The translations under genes and the position numbers were made by a program. The notes below the pieces were generated by a model. It was not told the DNA's origin. It saw only the letters and a list, made by a program, of their open reading frames with translations, and ran no database searches. This document shows positions 53,560 through 64,000 of a stretch of 64,000 nucleotides of DNA, piece by piece. Positions within the stretch are counted from its first letter, which is position 1; each line of letters opens with the position of its first letter. Source of the stretch: Nocardioides pocheonensis (GTDB taxonomy: Bacteria; Actinomycetota; Actinomycetes; Propionibacteriales; Nocardioidaceae); assembly GCF_003725535.1 (NCBI RefSeq), contig NZ_RJSF01000049.1, forward strand, positions 124,001-188,000, read 5' to 3'.

Positions 53560-53565
53560 GGGCAG

Positions 53566-54318
53566 ATGGCGGAACGTCTCGGAGCCCGGCCGCGTCCGAC
53601 CGGCATGCCGGTCCGGGTCCTCGGCACGTTGCTCGTGCTCCCGCTGCTCCTCGCCGCCTGCGGCGACGTCGGGGGCAGCGGTGCGGGCAGCTCGGCCTCG
53701 CCGTCAGCCAGTACCTGGGCGTGCCGTGCTTCCGCGACGCCGGTGTCCGTCACCAGGGCCGACCTCGACGGCGACGGCTCGCTCGACGAGGTGTCGTTCA
53801 CCCCGGCCAGCGGCAACTGCCCGGCATCGCTGGACAGCTCGGTCCAGGGCCTCCGAGCAGGGCTTGTCCTCGACTGGGACCTCGCGCCGGCCGGCGCCCC
53901 AGCGACCGCAGTGCGCGTGCCCGGACGCAGCGGCGATCTCGTGCTCCTGCTCGAGGAACACCCGCGAGGCGGGTTCCAGGCGCACCTCTACGGGTTCGCC
54001 GAGGGACGCCTCGGGGAGCTGACCGTCCACGACCAGCCGGTCTTCCCCTTCGTGGCCACCGACGTGCTCAGCCACCCGATCGCGGCGACCTGCGTGGACG
54101 GTGGCTTCGAGGTCACCGAGGGGCGCGCGCACGAGCCGATCGGCGTGGTGCCCGCGTGGGACGTGTTCCGGACGACGTACCGGGTCGACGGGAACGCCGT
54201 GACGAAGGGTGTGACCACCGAGGTCGCCGACAACGTCCTCGACCGGGACTTCCGGGTGACCTACCCCGAGCTCGTCCGCAATGCGCTCTTCGAGAACTGC
54301 CGCGTAGGCCCGCAGTGA
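53566..54318 (+). CDS. Putative lipoprotein
   Basis: 250 residues. A lipoprotein signal ends in LLLAACG (Cys32 or so), then a Ser/Gly-rich spacer. The mature domain has RADLDGDGSLDEV, an EF-hand-like or VCBS-like Asp pattern. No family recognised. Divergent from pepN. Confidence 0.75.
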   Translation: MAERLGARPRPTGMPVRVLGTLLVLPLLLAACGDVGGSGAGSSASPSASTWACRASATPVSVTRADLDGDGSLDEVSFTPASGNCPASLDSSVQGLRAGLVLDWDLAPAGAPATAVRVPGRSGDLVLLLEEHPRGGFQAHLYGFAEGRLGELTVHDQPVFPFVATDVLSHPIAATCVDGGFEVTEGRAHEPIGVVPAWDVFRTTYRVDGNAVTKGVTTEVADNVLDRDFRVTYPELVRNALFENCRVGPQ

Positions 54319-54338
54319 CGACGTGGCAGGGTGAGGCC

Positions 54339-54806
54339 ATGACCGACGCATCCCAGCCGGCCGAGAGCCGGGCCGACACCTACCGCTCCGTCGAGCTGAC
54401 CCGGATCGGCGAGCACCGCTACAAGGCGACCAACTGGCGCGGGGGAGTGCTGCCGATCGGCGAGGGGGACGACCCGGACTTCACGCCGGTCGAGCTGCTG
54501 CTCGCCGCGATCGCCGGGTGCGCCGCCATCGACGTCGACTACATCACCGGCAAGCGCTCCGCGCCCGAGGCGTTCGACGTGCACGTCGAGGGCGACAAGG
54601 TGCGCGACGAGCAGGGCAACCACCTCACGAACCTGCGCGTGGTCTTCGACGTCACCTTCCCCGAGGGCGAGGCCGGCGACGCGGCCCGCAGCGTCCTGCA
54701 GAGCGCGATCGAGCGGTCCCGCGACCGGATCTGCACGGTGAGCCGGACCGTCGCGCTGCCGTCACCGGTGGCGATGGAGCAGGCCTCGGCGACCCCCGTC
54801 ACTTGA
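54339..54806 (+). CDS. OsmC-family protein
   Basis: 155 residues. FTPVELLLAAIAGCAAIDVDYI (GCAAIDVD, Cys about 60) and RDRICTVSRTV (Cys about 138) are the OsmC Cys sites. GGGTGAGG-type ribosome-binding site. Its end overlaps the convergent cyclophilin gene by 8 nt. Confidence 0.85.
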   Translation: MTDASQPAESRADTYRSVELTRIGEHRYKATNWRGGVLPIGEGDDPDFTPVELLLAAIAGCAAIDVDYITGKRSAPEAFDVHVEGDKVRDEQGNHLTNLRVVFDVTFPEGEAGDAARSVLQSAIERSRDRICTVSRTVALPSPVAMEQASATPVT

Positions 54807-55500
54807 CGGAGGCGATGATCACCGGGTCCTTCGGCGCACCGTCACCGGGGCCCATGCCGTTCGGTGTGCCGATGCCGGCCGCCGCGATCTGGGTGACCAC
54901 CTTGAGCCCGGCGGCGTCCATGTTTCCGAGGACCGTGAAGTCAGGCGGGAACTTCGAGTTGCCGTAGACGAGGAAGAACTGCGAGCCGTTCGTGTCGGCG
55001 CCGGCGTTGGCCATCGCGACCGTCCCGGCGTTGTAGGTGCAGTACTGCTGGTTGGACTCGACCCCGCACGGCTGCAACCGAGGGTCGTTGTCGACCAGCT
55101 CGTCGGCGAACGCGTAGCCCGGGCCGCCCCGACCCGTGCCGGTTGGGTCGCCGCACTGCAGCACGAAGTAGCCCTGGGTGGTGAGCCGGTGGCACGGCGT
55201 GCGGTCGAAGTAGCCCTGCTTGGCCAGGGAGACCAGCGAGTTGACCGCGCAGGGCGCCTGCGCGGCGTCGAGGCTCACCGGGATGTCGCCCATGTTGGTG
55301 GTGATCGTCAGGGTCGTCGGCAGGTCCTTGGGCGGCGTGGAGGGCGGCAGGTGGACCTTCCGCGCCGGGGTCGAGCCGTCGGACACGTAGTGGCAGGGGG
55401 CCTTCGCCGTCGTACCGCTCGACCGGGCGCCACCGCCTCCGCAGCCCGCGACCACGAGGAGCAGGATCAGGGCAAGAAGGGGAACGCGGGCGCGGATCAC
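54799..55500 (-). CDS. Cyclophilin-type peptidyl-prolyl isomerase lipoprotein
   Basis: 233 residues. A lipobox LVVAGC (Cys20) and a spacer, then a cyclophilin domain (about 62-230) with GYFDRTPCHRL, GSQFFLVYG and FTVLGNMDAAG. An extracytoplasmic folding catalyst. GTG start. Confidence 0.9.
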   Translation of the reverse strand: MIRARVPLLALILLLVVAGCGGGGARSSGTTAKAPCHYVSDGSTPARKVHLPPSTPPKDLPTTLTITTNMGDIPVSLDAAQAPCAVNSLVSLAKQGYFDRTPCHRLTTQGYFVLQCGDPTGTGRGGPGYAFADELVDNDPRLQPCGVESNQQYCTYNAGTVAMANAGADTNGSQFFLVYGNSKFPPDFTVLGNMDAAGLKVVTQIAAAGIGTPNGMGPGDGAPKDPVIIASVK

Positions 55501-55545
55501 GGGGGCGATGCTAGCGACGGCGCCCGCGTGTCCGGACGCCCGGAG

Positions 55546-56382
55546 TCACATCTCGTAGTGCTCGTTGGGATCGCCGTCGAACAGCCGGCCGTCCTCGCGG
55601 CCGAGCCCGGTGATCGCGGCCATCTCGTCGTCGGAGAGCTCGAAGTCGAAGATGTCGCCGTTGACGAGCTGGTGCTCCGGGACCGACGACTTCGGGATCG
55701 GCACGGCGCCCAGCTGGAAGTGCCAGCGCAGCACCACCTGGGCGGGGGAGACGCCGTGGTTCTCCGCGGCGTTGCGCACCGAGTCCTCCTCGAAGAGCGC
55801 CTTCGCCTTGGCCAGCGGGCTCCAGGCGACCGTGCGGATGCCCAGGGAGTCGTGGACCGCGCGGAGCTCCTCCTGCGGGAAGTACGGATGCATCTCGATC
55901 TGGTTCACCGCGGGGACCACGCCGCTGGTGTCCATGATCCGGTCGAGGTGCTCGGCGGTGAAGTTGGAGACGCCGATGCTGACCACGTGCCCGTCGCGCT
56001 GGAGGTCGACGAGCGCGCGCCAGGCCTCGGCGTACAGGTCGCGCTTGGGGTTGGGCCAGTGGATCAGGTGCAGGTCGATGTGGTCGAGGCCGAGCCGGCC
56101 GAGCGACTCGTGGGTGGACACGATCGCGTCGTCGTACGCGTGGTGGCGGCCGGGCAGCTTGCTCGTCACGCGGAACTCCGGGCGCGGTACGCCGGAGCGC
56201 CGCACCGCCTCGCCGACGGTCATCTCGTTGCCGTAGTTGACCGCGGTGTCGAGCAGGCGGTAGCCCGCGCCGATCGCGCTCAGGATCGCCTCGAGGCCGT
56301 CGGTTCCCTGGAGCCCCACCGTGCCGAAGCCGACCACGGGGAGCTCGGTGCCGTCGTTGAGGTCGTAGACCGGGATCTCCAT
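55546..56382 (-). CDS. Aldo/keto reductase
   Basis: 278 residues. The AKR barrel with the catalytic tetrad in LLDTAVNYGNE (Asp, Tyr) and TSKLPGRHHA (Lys), HLIHWPNP, and IGVSNFTAEHL. NADPH-dependent reduction of aldehydes or ketones such as 2,5-diketogluconate-like substrates. ATG at 56382; upstream residues do not match the family. Confidence 0.9.
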   Translation of the reverse strand: MEIPVYDLNDGTELPVVGFGTVGLQGTDGLEAILSAIGAGYRLLDTAVNYGNEMTVGEAVRRSGVPRPEFRVTSKLPGRHHAYDDAIVSTHESLGRLGLDHIDLHLIHWPNPKRDLYAEAWRALVDLQRDGHVVSIGVSNFTAEHLDRIMDTSGVVPAVNQIEMHPYFPQEELRAVHDSLGIRTVAWSPLAKAKALFEEDSVRNAAENHGVSPAQVVLRWHFQLGAVPIPKSSVPEHQLVNGDIFDFELSDDEMAAITGLGREDGRLFDGDPNEHYEM

Positions 56383-56529
56383 GGGGGCGACCTTATCGAG
56401 GATCCCTGGGTCGAGTGGTGGGAACCGGGAGTCCCGCAAGGCCGCCCCGGAGGGTCGCCGCCGAGCGCCGTCGAACACCGTCTCGGCGGTCTGTCCGACC
56501 CGCCCGCGGAGGAGCCCGGGCGTCAATGT

Positions 56530-56590
56530 GCAACCGATGGTTGCGGCATCGAACAGGACCGGCTACGGTGTTATGCAACCAAACGTTGCA
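56530..56590 (+). promoter_or_regulatory. Two ArsR-type operators around the -10 of the SRPBCC/ArsR operon
   Basis: GCAACCGATGGTTGC (56530-56544) and TGCAACCAAACGTTGCA (56574-56590) are inverted repeats with the same arms, centres 45 bp apart. TACGGT at 56564-56569 lies between them, so bound repressor would block the promoter. The ArsR protein encoded at 57068 is the likely ligand. Confidence 0.65.
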
Positions 56591-56606
56591 CGTTGAAGGA
56601 GCCTTC

Positions 56607-57071
56607 ATGGAGTTCGCCAGCATCGAGCGGGAGATCCGGATCGACGCTCCGCCGCAGGTGGTCTTCGAGGTGATCAGCCGGCCCGAGCACGTCCGCGAGT
56701 GGTGGTACGCCGAGTCCGACGTGCCGCCTGTCGCCGGCGCGACGGGGGAGCTGGCCTGGGCCGACGGGGACGACCCCCGTGCTCACGTGACGGCGATGAC
56801 CGTCGTCGTCGCCGACCCGCCGAACCGGTTCAGCTTCCGCTGGACGCACGCCGTGGGGGAGTCGGCGGCCGAGGGCAACTCGATGCTGGTCACCTTCGAC
56901 CTGGTGCCGGTCGACTCCGGCACGCTGCTGCGGCTCACCGAGACCGGGTTCCGCGAGCGCGGGTGGGAGGCTGCGGTGCTCGAGCAGACCTACCGCGAGC
57001 ACCTGGACGGCTGGACCCACTACGTCCCGCGGATCGCGGCGTACGCCGAGTCGCTGGAGGCGGCGCGATGA
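56607..57071 (+). CDS. SRPBCC (AHSA1-like) protein
   Basis: 154 residues. The START-like fold with IRIDAPPQVVFEVISRPEH, WWYAE and LLRLTETGFRERGWE. It binds hydrophobic ligands in a cavity. Coupled by ATGA to the ArsR gene, a common pair in actinobacteria. Confidence 0.85.
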   Translation: MEFASIEREIRIDAPPQVVFEVISRPEHVREWWYAESDVPPVAGATGELAWADGDDPRAHVTAMTVVVADPPNRFSFRWTHAVGESAAEGNSMLVTFDLVPVDSGTLLRLTETGFRERGWEAAVLEQTYREHLDGWTHYVPRIAAYAESLEAAR

Positions 57072-57406
57072 CGACCGCCGTCGACGACGACCTCTGGTCG
57101 GCGATCGGCGACCCCAACCGTCGCCGGATGCTCGACCTCCTGCTCGACGGCGGTGCGGCGTCCGCCACCGCTTTGAGCGACCAGCTCCCGGTCAGCCGGC
57201 AGGCGGTGGCGAAGCACCTGGCCGTGCTCGACCGCGTCGGGCTCGTGCGGTCCTCTCCAGAAGGCCGCGAGCGGCGCTACCGGGTCGACCAGGCCCAGCT
57301 GGAACGCGCGGTGGCCCAGCTCAACGCCGTGGGCGCCACCTGGGACGCCCGGCTGCGCAGGATCAAGCAGATCGCGGAGGCCATCCAGCGCCAGCAGGAC
57401 GGCTGA
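57068..57406 (+). CDS. ArsR-family regulator
   Basis: 112 residues. The winged helix has AIGDPNRRRMLDLLLDGG (about 11-28) and SRQAVAKHLAVLDRVGLVRS (about 43-62); no metal-binding Cys cluster is seen, so it probably senses another signal. It likely acts on the operators upstream of its operon. Confidence 0.88.
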   Translation: MTTAVDDDLWSAIGDPNRRRMLDLLLDGGAASATALSDQLPVSRQAVAKHLAVLDRVGLVRSSPEGRERRYRVDQAQLERAVAQLNAVGATWDARLRRIKQIAEAIQRQQDG

Positions 57407-57476
57407 TCACAGCGGGGCAGTGACCGAGGTACGGCGCGGCCCGAACGCATCCACAAAGACAAGGAGAACGATTGAC

Positions 57477-57920
57477 ATGGTAGACATCCTGCACCGCGTC
57501 GGGGTCCAGACCTCGTCGCCGGAGAAGGTGTACGACGCACTCACCACCGTCGAGGGCCTCGCCGGCTGGTGGACCGACGACACGTCCGGCAGCGCCGACG
57601 TCGGGGGAGTCCTGCAGTTCCGGTTCCCGCCCGGCGGTTTCGACATGGAGGTCGTCGACCGGCGGGCGTCGGAGCACGTGGCCTGGAAGGTCGTCGACGG
57701 ACCCGAGGAGTGGGTCGGCACGACGGTCGACTGGGAGCTGCGCCAGGACGGCGACTACACGATCGTGCTGTTCCGGCACCAGGGCTGGCGTGAGCCCGTC
57801 GAGTTCATGCACCACTGCAGCACCAAGTGGGCGACGTACCTGATGAGCCTCAAGCAGCTCGTCGAGACCGGAGAAGGTGCACCGGCGCCGCGCGACGTGC
57901 ACGTCGCGTTCCCGGACTGA
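57477..57920 (+). CDS. SRPBCC-family protein
   Basis: 147 residues with a START-like beginning VGVQTSSPEKVYDALTTVEG, then LAGWWTDDTSG and a C-terminal WATYLMSLKQLVETG helix. A second SRPBCC protein after the ArsR gene. AAGGAG lies 10 nt before the ATG. Confidence 0.82.
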   Translation: MVDILHRVGVQTSSPEKVYDALTTVEGLAGWWTDDTSGSADVGGVLQFRFPPGGFDMEVVDRRASEHVAWKVVDGPEEWVGTTVDWELRQDGDYTIVLFRHQGWREPVEFMHHCSTKWATYLMSLKQLVETGEGAPAPRDVHVAFPD

Positions 57921-57936
57921 CCGCGGGCGCCGGCCG

Positions 57937-58341
57937 TCAGGCCCGGTGGTAGACCTTGTTGGCGATCCGCCAGCCGTCGTCGTCGCGCACCAGCAGGAAC
58001 ATGTCGGTGAACGTGTCGGCGCCGTGGGTCAGGGTCATCGTGGCAGTGGCGATCGTGCCGACGACGTCGACCGAGTCGATCCTGCGCCTGCGCAGGTGCT
58101 CGTCGGCGGCGGGTCCCTCGAAGAGGCCGCAGTAGCGGTCCAGGTCCCACGACACGAAGGCGCCGTCCCGGATGCCCTCGACGTGGGCGGTCTGCCGGAA
58201 CGCCCGCCGGAAGTGCTGCGGGTCGCCGGTGGCGTGCCCCAGGGCGTAGTCGTGCAACGGCGCCAGCACGTCGGCCGCGACGTGCACGTTGTCGGCGACG
58301 ACCAGCCGGGCGTCCGCGAACTCACCGGAGATGGCTGTCAT
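57937..58341 (-). CDS. NTF2-like / lumazine-binding-type protein
   Basis: 134 residues with the NTF2-like pattern: YALGHATGDPQHFRRAF, TATMTLTHGADTFTDMFLLV and GWRIANKVYH. Family members are small cone-shaped enzymes or binders; the ligand is unknown. The ATG at 58341 is chosen to match the family start. Confidence 0.75.
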   Translation of the reverse strand: MTAISGEFADARLVVADNVHVAADVLAPLHDYALGHATGDPQHFRRAFRQTAHVEGIRDGAFVSWDLDRYCGLFEGPAADEHLRRRRIDSVDVVGTIATATMTLTHGADTFTDMFLLVRDDDGWRIANKVYHRA

Positions 58342-58516
58342 GGGCTCAGCATCCACGGCGCGCCTGCGCTCACCAAGGGGATTTCGCGCTGCACCAGACG
58401 GTGACCGATTCTCGGAGAGCTGCCACCCGCGAGAGAGAAGGGGGCGGGCCGTCTCCACGGACATTGACATAATGTACGTTATCGGCGAACTGTGTCGGCG
58501 TGCGCAGCCCCTCTCG

Positions 58517-58581
58517 GGATAGTCCGGCACGTTCGGACGGGGTTTGCGCCCTCAGCGGCGTCCGAACGTGCCGGACTATCC
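58517..58581. repeat. Perfect 23-bp inverted repeat with 19-nt loop
   Basis: 58517-58539 (starting GGATAGTCCGGCACG) is exactly complementary to 58559-58581. It lies in the 248-bp gap between a divergent-transcribed NTF2-like gene and the TrmO gene. No other feature is seen in that gap. Confidence 0.8.
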
Positions 58582-58589
58582 GCTCGCCG

Positions 58590-58996
58590 TCAACGATCCG
58601 CCGTCAGGACCGGCTTGAGGTCCAGGACCGGAGTGCCGTCGATCGCCTCGAGGTGGCGCACGTGCACCCGCGGGCCGACGACGGCCAGGACCTCGACGTC
58701 GTGGAGCCCGATCGGGTTCGGCCGGTCCGGCGACCGCGTCGCGAAGACACCGGTCGGCGGCCGGGTGAGGTCGCCGCGCGGGTGGACGACGAGGGTGTCG
58801 CGATCGGCCCGGTCGAGCCAGGTCAGCACGACGACCTGGTCGCCGGCCGTGAGGCCGTCCAGCGCGGCGAGGTAGCGCTCGTCGATCACGAGCCACGCCT
58901 CCGGCGCGCCCTCGTCGGGCTGCCGGGGCGCCGCCGAGCGGTCGACGAGGCTCGACTCGACCCTTCCGACCGGGCTGATCTCCACCGCGCCGCCGG

Positions 58997-59000
<4 letters not shown>
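58590..59000 (-). CDS. TrmO/TsaA-family methyltransferase-like protein
   Basis: 136 residues. SPVGRVESSLVDR, PRGDLTRPPTGVFATRSPDR and NPIGLHDVEVLAV match the TrmO (YaeB) family, which adds a methyl group to t6A37 of tRNA. The GTG start at 59000 overlaps the UvrA-like stop. Last gene of the four-gene operon. Confidence 0.85.
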
Positions 59001-61360
<2,360 letters not shown>

Positions 61361-61361
61361 C

Positions 61362-61769
61362 TCAGGCGAGCTCCTGGATCCGCACCATGTTGCCGGCGGG
61401 ATCGCGGAACGCGCAGTCGCGGATGCCGTAGGGCTGGAGGGTCGGCTCCTGGACGACCTCGGCGTCGGTGGCCTGGATCTTCTCGAACGTCCCGTCGAGG
61501 TCGTGGGTCGCCAGCAGGATCCAGCCGTAGGTGCCCTTCGCCATCATCTCGGCGATCGTGCGGCGCTCGTCCTCGGTGATGCCGGGGTCGGCGGCCGGAG
61601 GCGCCAGCAGCAGGGAGACGTCCTGACCGGCGGGGCCGAGCGTGATCCAGCGCATCTGGCCGGTGCCGACGTCGGTGCGGACCTCGAAGCCCAGGATGTC
61701 GCGGTAGAAGGCGACCGAAGCCTCGGGGTCCTGGTGGGGCAGCACGGTGGTGTGAATGGTGATGTCCAT
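61362..61769 (-). CDS. VOC-family (glyoxalase-like) protein
   Basis: 135 residues. Two beta-alpha-beta units with EASVAFYRDILGFEVRTD and DCAFRDPAGNMVRIQEL. Metal-dependent binding or resistance functions. It lies 1 nt before the UvrA-like gene. Confidence 0.85.
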   Translation of the reverse strand: MDITIHTTVLPHQDPEASVAFYRDILGFEVRTDVGTGQMRWITLGPAGQDVSLLLAPPAADPGITEDERRTIAEMMAKGTYGWILLATHDLDGTFEKIQATDAEVVQEPTLQPYGIRDCAFRDPAGNMVRIQELA

Positions 61770-61773
61770 GCGC

Positions 61774-62274
61774 TCACGCTAGGGGTGCGGCGGTCACGGG
61801 CGCTTCTCGATTCCTGATCGGCCGGCTGACCTGCTTCGCCACGCACGCCGGCATGCCGTCGCCCGAGCCGTCCTCCTCGATGAGCAGGCGGGCCTGCTCG
61901 CGGTAGGCGCTGGGCGGCATCCCCACCAGCTCGGTGAAGCGGGTGCTGAACGTGCCGAGCGAGGAGCAGCCGACGGTGAAGCAGACATCGGTGACGGACA
62001 GGTCGCCGCGGCGCAACAGGGCCATGGCGCGCTCGATCCGGCGGGTCATCAGGTAGGAGTACGGCGACTCGCCGTACGCGAGGCGGAACTGTCGGCTCAG
62101 GTGCCCGGCGGAGACGTGGACGCCGCGCGCCAGTGCCTCGACGTCCAGCGGCTGGGCGTACTCCCGGTCGATCCGGTCACGCACCCGGCGCAGCCGGGCC
62201 AGGTCGTCCAGGCGGTGGCGGTCCGGGTCCGCGCGGTCGTCGGCGTGCACACCGTCATCCTCCCCATCGGTCAC
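61774..62274 (-). CDS. AraC-family regulator
   Basis: 166 residues. Only an AraC DNA-binding domain (about 32-128) with HVSAGHLSRQFRLAYGESPYSYL and SSLGTFSTRFTELVGMPPS; no effector domain. First gene of the AraC-VOC-UvrA-TrmO operon; the spacing is 4 nt to the VOC gene. GTG start. Confidence 0.85.
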   Translation of the reverse strand: MTDGEDDGVHADDRADPDRHRLDDLARLRRVRDRIDREYAQPLDVEALARGVHVSAGHLSRQFRLAYGESPYSYLMTRRIERAMALLRRGDLSVTDVCFTVGCSSLGTFSTRFTELVGMPPSAYREQARLLIEEDGSGDGMPACVAKQVSRPIRNREAPVTAAPLA

Positions 62275-62428
62275 CCGCAGAGTCCAGCGTCCCGGCCGAC
62301 GCGCAGATGCGGGAAGTCGGCGAACGGGTCGACCTGTGTCGTGCCCGGCGGTGAGCCGCCTCCGGGACTAGGCTCGTCGACGTGCCAGGCACCCGGTTAC
62401 GCCGTCACGGACTCCAACGCGGTGGGAC

Positions 62429-63499
62429 ATGTCCTTGCTGAACTGCATGCTTCCGCGCCGACACCGCTCGGCCGCGCGCACCGTCTCGGTGCTGTGCGCC
62501 GTCGCCGCGGCCGTCAGCGTGGTCTTCGCGCCCTTCCAGCCCACGCAGCACCAGGCCGGCGCCAGTGCGATGCTCGTCGGAGGCGGCGTGATCGTCCTGG
62601 TCATCGCGCTCGCCGTGCTGGCGCGCTACTTCCAGGAGGCGAACCGGATCGCCTGGACGGTCGGGCCGCTGCTCGCGGTGGCGGCGATCGCGGTGGTCGA
62701 CCTGCTCACCAACGACGCCACGGTGTCCGCGCAGATCTTCTTCGTCTTCCCCGTCCTGTACGGCGCGTCCCAGCTCCCCGTGGGCGGGTCGGTCGTGATG
62801 ACCACCGCATCCCTGATCGGCGAGGTGGTCGTGGTGGCCAGCCAGCTCTCGTTCGAGGACGCCCTCGTCGACGCCGGCTACGTCGCCGCCGCGCTGGTGA
62901 CCACGGCGGTGCTGCTGACCGTCTCCAGCGAGCGCCAGGCACGCCTGGTCGCCCGGCTCGAGCAGATGGCCGCGGTCGACCCGCTGACCGGGCTGGTCAC
63001 CCGTCGGGTGCTCGACGAGGCGGCCACCTCGGCACTGTCGGGTGCGGCGAGCGACGAGGGCACCTCGCTGATCCTGCTCGACGTGGACGAGTTCAAGGGC
63101 ATCAACGACCGCTACGGCCACCCCGCCGGCGACGCCGTCCTCGTCGGCCTCGCCGAGCTGATCGTCGAGCTCACCCGTCCTGTTGACGTGGTCTGCCGCC
63201 TCGGGGGCGACGAGATCGCCGTGCTGCTGCCGGGGTGCCCCACCCACGTGGCGAAGCACCGCGCCGAGGACCTGCTGACCTCGGTCCGGGCCCACGAGTT
63301 CCGCCTGGAGGGAGAGGACGTGCCGCTGCGGGTCTCGATCAGCCTCGGGCTGGCGCACGCCCCGACCGATGCCGACGACCTCGTCTCGCTGTACTCCGCC
63401 GCGGACGGCGCCCTCTACGAGGCGAAGCGGGCGGGCCGTGGGCGCGTGGCCGTAGCTGCCGAACGGGCCGCGACGGACGACGACGCCCCGGTGCACTGA
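62429..63499 (+). CDS. Membrane GGDEF protein (putative diguanylate cyclase)
   Basis: 356 residues. About six transmembrane helices (15-170), then a GGDEF domain (about 180-340) with DVDEFKGINDRYGHPAGD and the active-site CRLGGDEIAV, i.e. GGDEI. The inhibitory RxxD site RPVD stands five residues before it. Cyclic-di-GMP synthesis is likely, with product inhibition possible. Confidence 0.85.
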   Translation: MSLLNCMLPRRHRSAARTVSVLCAVAAAVSVVFAPFQPTQHQAGASAMLVGGGVIVLVIALAVLARYFQEANRIAWTVGPLLAVAAIAVVDLLTNDATVSAQIFFVFPVLYGASQLPVGGSVVMTTASLIGEVVVVASQLSFEDALVDAGYVAAALVTTAVLLTVSSERQARLVARLEQMAAVDPLTGLVTRRVLDEAATSALSGAASDEGTSLILLDVDEFKGINDRYGHPAGDAVLVGLAELIVELTRPVDVVCRLGGDEIAVLLPGCPTHVAKHRAEDLLTSVRAHEFRLEGEDVPLRVSISLGLAHAPTDADDLVSLYSAADGALYEAKRAGRGRVAVAAERAATDDDAPVH

Positions 63500-63512
63500 G
63501 CCGTCACGGCTC
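63498..63512. terminator. Short hairpin between convergent genes
   Basis: GAGCCG-TCA-CGGCTC, a perfect 6-bp stem with a 3-nt loop just after the GGDEF stop, 3 nt before the end of the next gene. Confidence 0.45.
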
Positions 63513-63514
63513 GG

Positions 63515-63742
63515 TCAGGAGCCGGGTCGCTCGTCGGGTGTGGACGTCTGTGTCGACTCGCTGCCCGTCTCCTCGGGGTGGTTCGTCCGCTCGTCGGACT
63601 CGTGGAGGATCTCCTCGGCCTGGTGGTGCGGGTCGTCGCTTCCGGCCGACTCCTCCTCGGGCAGCAGCTCGGCGCGACGCGCAACGCGCTCGGCCTCCGC
63701 CGACTCGACGGAATCCGAGGGCTCGCTGGGCTGGTCGCTCAT
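63515..63742 (-). CDS. Small acidic hypothetical protein
   Basis: 75 residues, Ser/Glu/Asp/Pro-rich, predicted disordered, with a helical middle (AEAERVARRAELLPEEE). No family recognised. The ATG at 63742 is followed by the acidic chain; the upstream start at 63778 would add a Pro-rich stub. Confidence 0.55.
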   Translation of the reverse strand: MSDQPSEPSDSVESAEAERVARRAELLPEEESAGSDDPHHQAEEILHESDERTNHPEETGSESTQTSTPDERPGS

Positions 63743-63800
63743 GGGTGCGGCGTACCCGGTCGGGCGCGGGGCAATCACCCTCGGGCGGGCGCGACGACCC

Positions 63801-64000
63801 TCATCGGCTGCTCTGCTCGGCGATCGTCCGGATCCGCTCCAGGGTCTGCCGCATGCCGCGTTCGTTGGTCCGTCCGCGCAGCGGACCGAGGATCGCCCAG
63901 TAGAGCCTGAGCAGGCCGGTGGCGGGAAGCTCGAAGGACTCGGTCACCTCGGTGCCGCCGTCGACGGGACGCAGCTGGTAGCGCCAGTGGTTGAGGTCCT
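63801..64000 (-). CDS. SRPBCC-family protein, partial (5' end off window)
   Basis: The visible C-terminal 65 residues (DLNHWRYQLRPVDGGTEVTE, then LRLYWAILGPLRG and RQTLERIRTIAE) match a polyketide-cyclase/START-like protein. The stop is at 63801-63803. The start lies beyond the right edge. Confidence 0.75.
   Translation of the reverse strand, partial: DLNHWRYQLRPVDGGTEVTESFELPATGLLRLYWAILGPLRGRTNERGMRQTLERIRTIAEQSSR

Overview
The window is high-GC actinobacterial DNA. Start codons are ATG or GTG (one TTG), gene packing is tight with many ATGA/GTGA overlaps, and many genes have a -10 hexamer 6-7 nt before the start codon (leaderless type). The block at 31.2-40.3 kb (CDP-alcohol phosphatidyltransferase, DUF881, small basic protein, DUF881, GcvH, GarA-like FHA protein, MerR, bifunctional nuclease, MerR, glycine riboswitch, GcvP) has the same order as Mycobacterium tuberculosis Rv1822-Rv1832. 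Gene content suggests Nocardioides or another member of the Nocardioidaceae; this is inference, since no rRNA or other marker is present. No tRNA, rRNA, CRISPR array, insertion sequence or prophage was seen.

About 1-31 kb is a dormancy/stress island. It holds homologues of families from the mycobacterial DosR (hypoxia) regulon: Hsp20, a DUF1876 protein (Rv1738 family), SulP, three universal stress proteins, DUF1918 (Rv0569 family) and a phosphoribosyltransferase (Rv0571c family). It also holds a zinc alcohol dehydrogenase, a beta-CASP nuclease, DUF4389 and DUF4383 membrane proteins, an Nramp-like transporter and two paralogous Cys-rich mini-proteins. The intergenic regions carry a 14-bp palindromic box (GGGWC-N4-GGCCC type, like the DosR box). 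It usually occurs as two copies 22 bp apart, 23-24 bp upstream of an RAnnnT-type -10. At the left end, box-controlled promoters drive an operon with an acyl-ACP-reductase-like protein and a fatty-acyl-reductase-like SDR, and a second operon with a CAT-fold acyltransferase-like protein and a PAP2 membrane protein. Together these suggest a hypoxia-induced fatty acid to aldehyde/alcohol (perhaps wax) pathway. A SARP/AfsR-type regulator with phased direct repeats faces a secreted-protein/flavin-oxidoreductase operon at 7.6-13.1 kb.

31.2-40.3 kb is the conserved core locus: phospholipid synthesis, the DUF881/SBP membrane module, the glycine cleavage H and P proteins, GarA and two MerR regulators. 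A single-aptamer glycine riboswitch with a visible alternative-pairing platform precedes gcvP.

40.3-64 kb is housekeeping and accessory chromosome: a serine beta-lactamase-like hydrolase, secreted SGNH hydrolase, TldD/PmbA, SbcCD, FdhD, aminopeptidase N, OsmC, a cyclophilin lipoprotein, aldo/keto reductase, an ArsR/SRPBCC module with paired operators, an AraC-VOC-UvrA2-TrmO operon, a GGDEF protein and a partial SRPBCC gene running off the right end. Three long intergenic palindromes (37.1, 41.5 and 58.5 kb) look like dispersed REP-type repeats.
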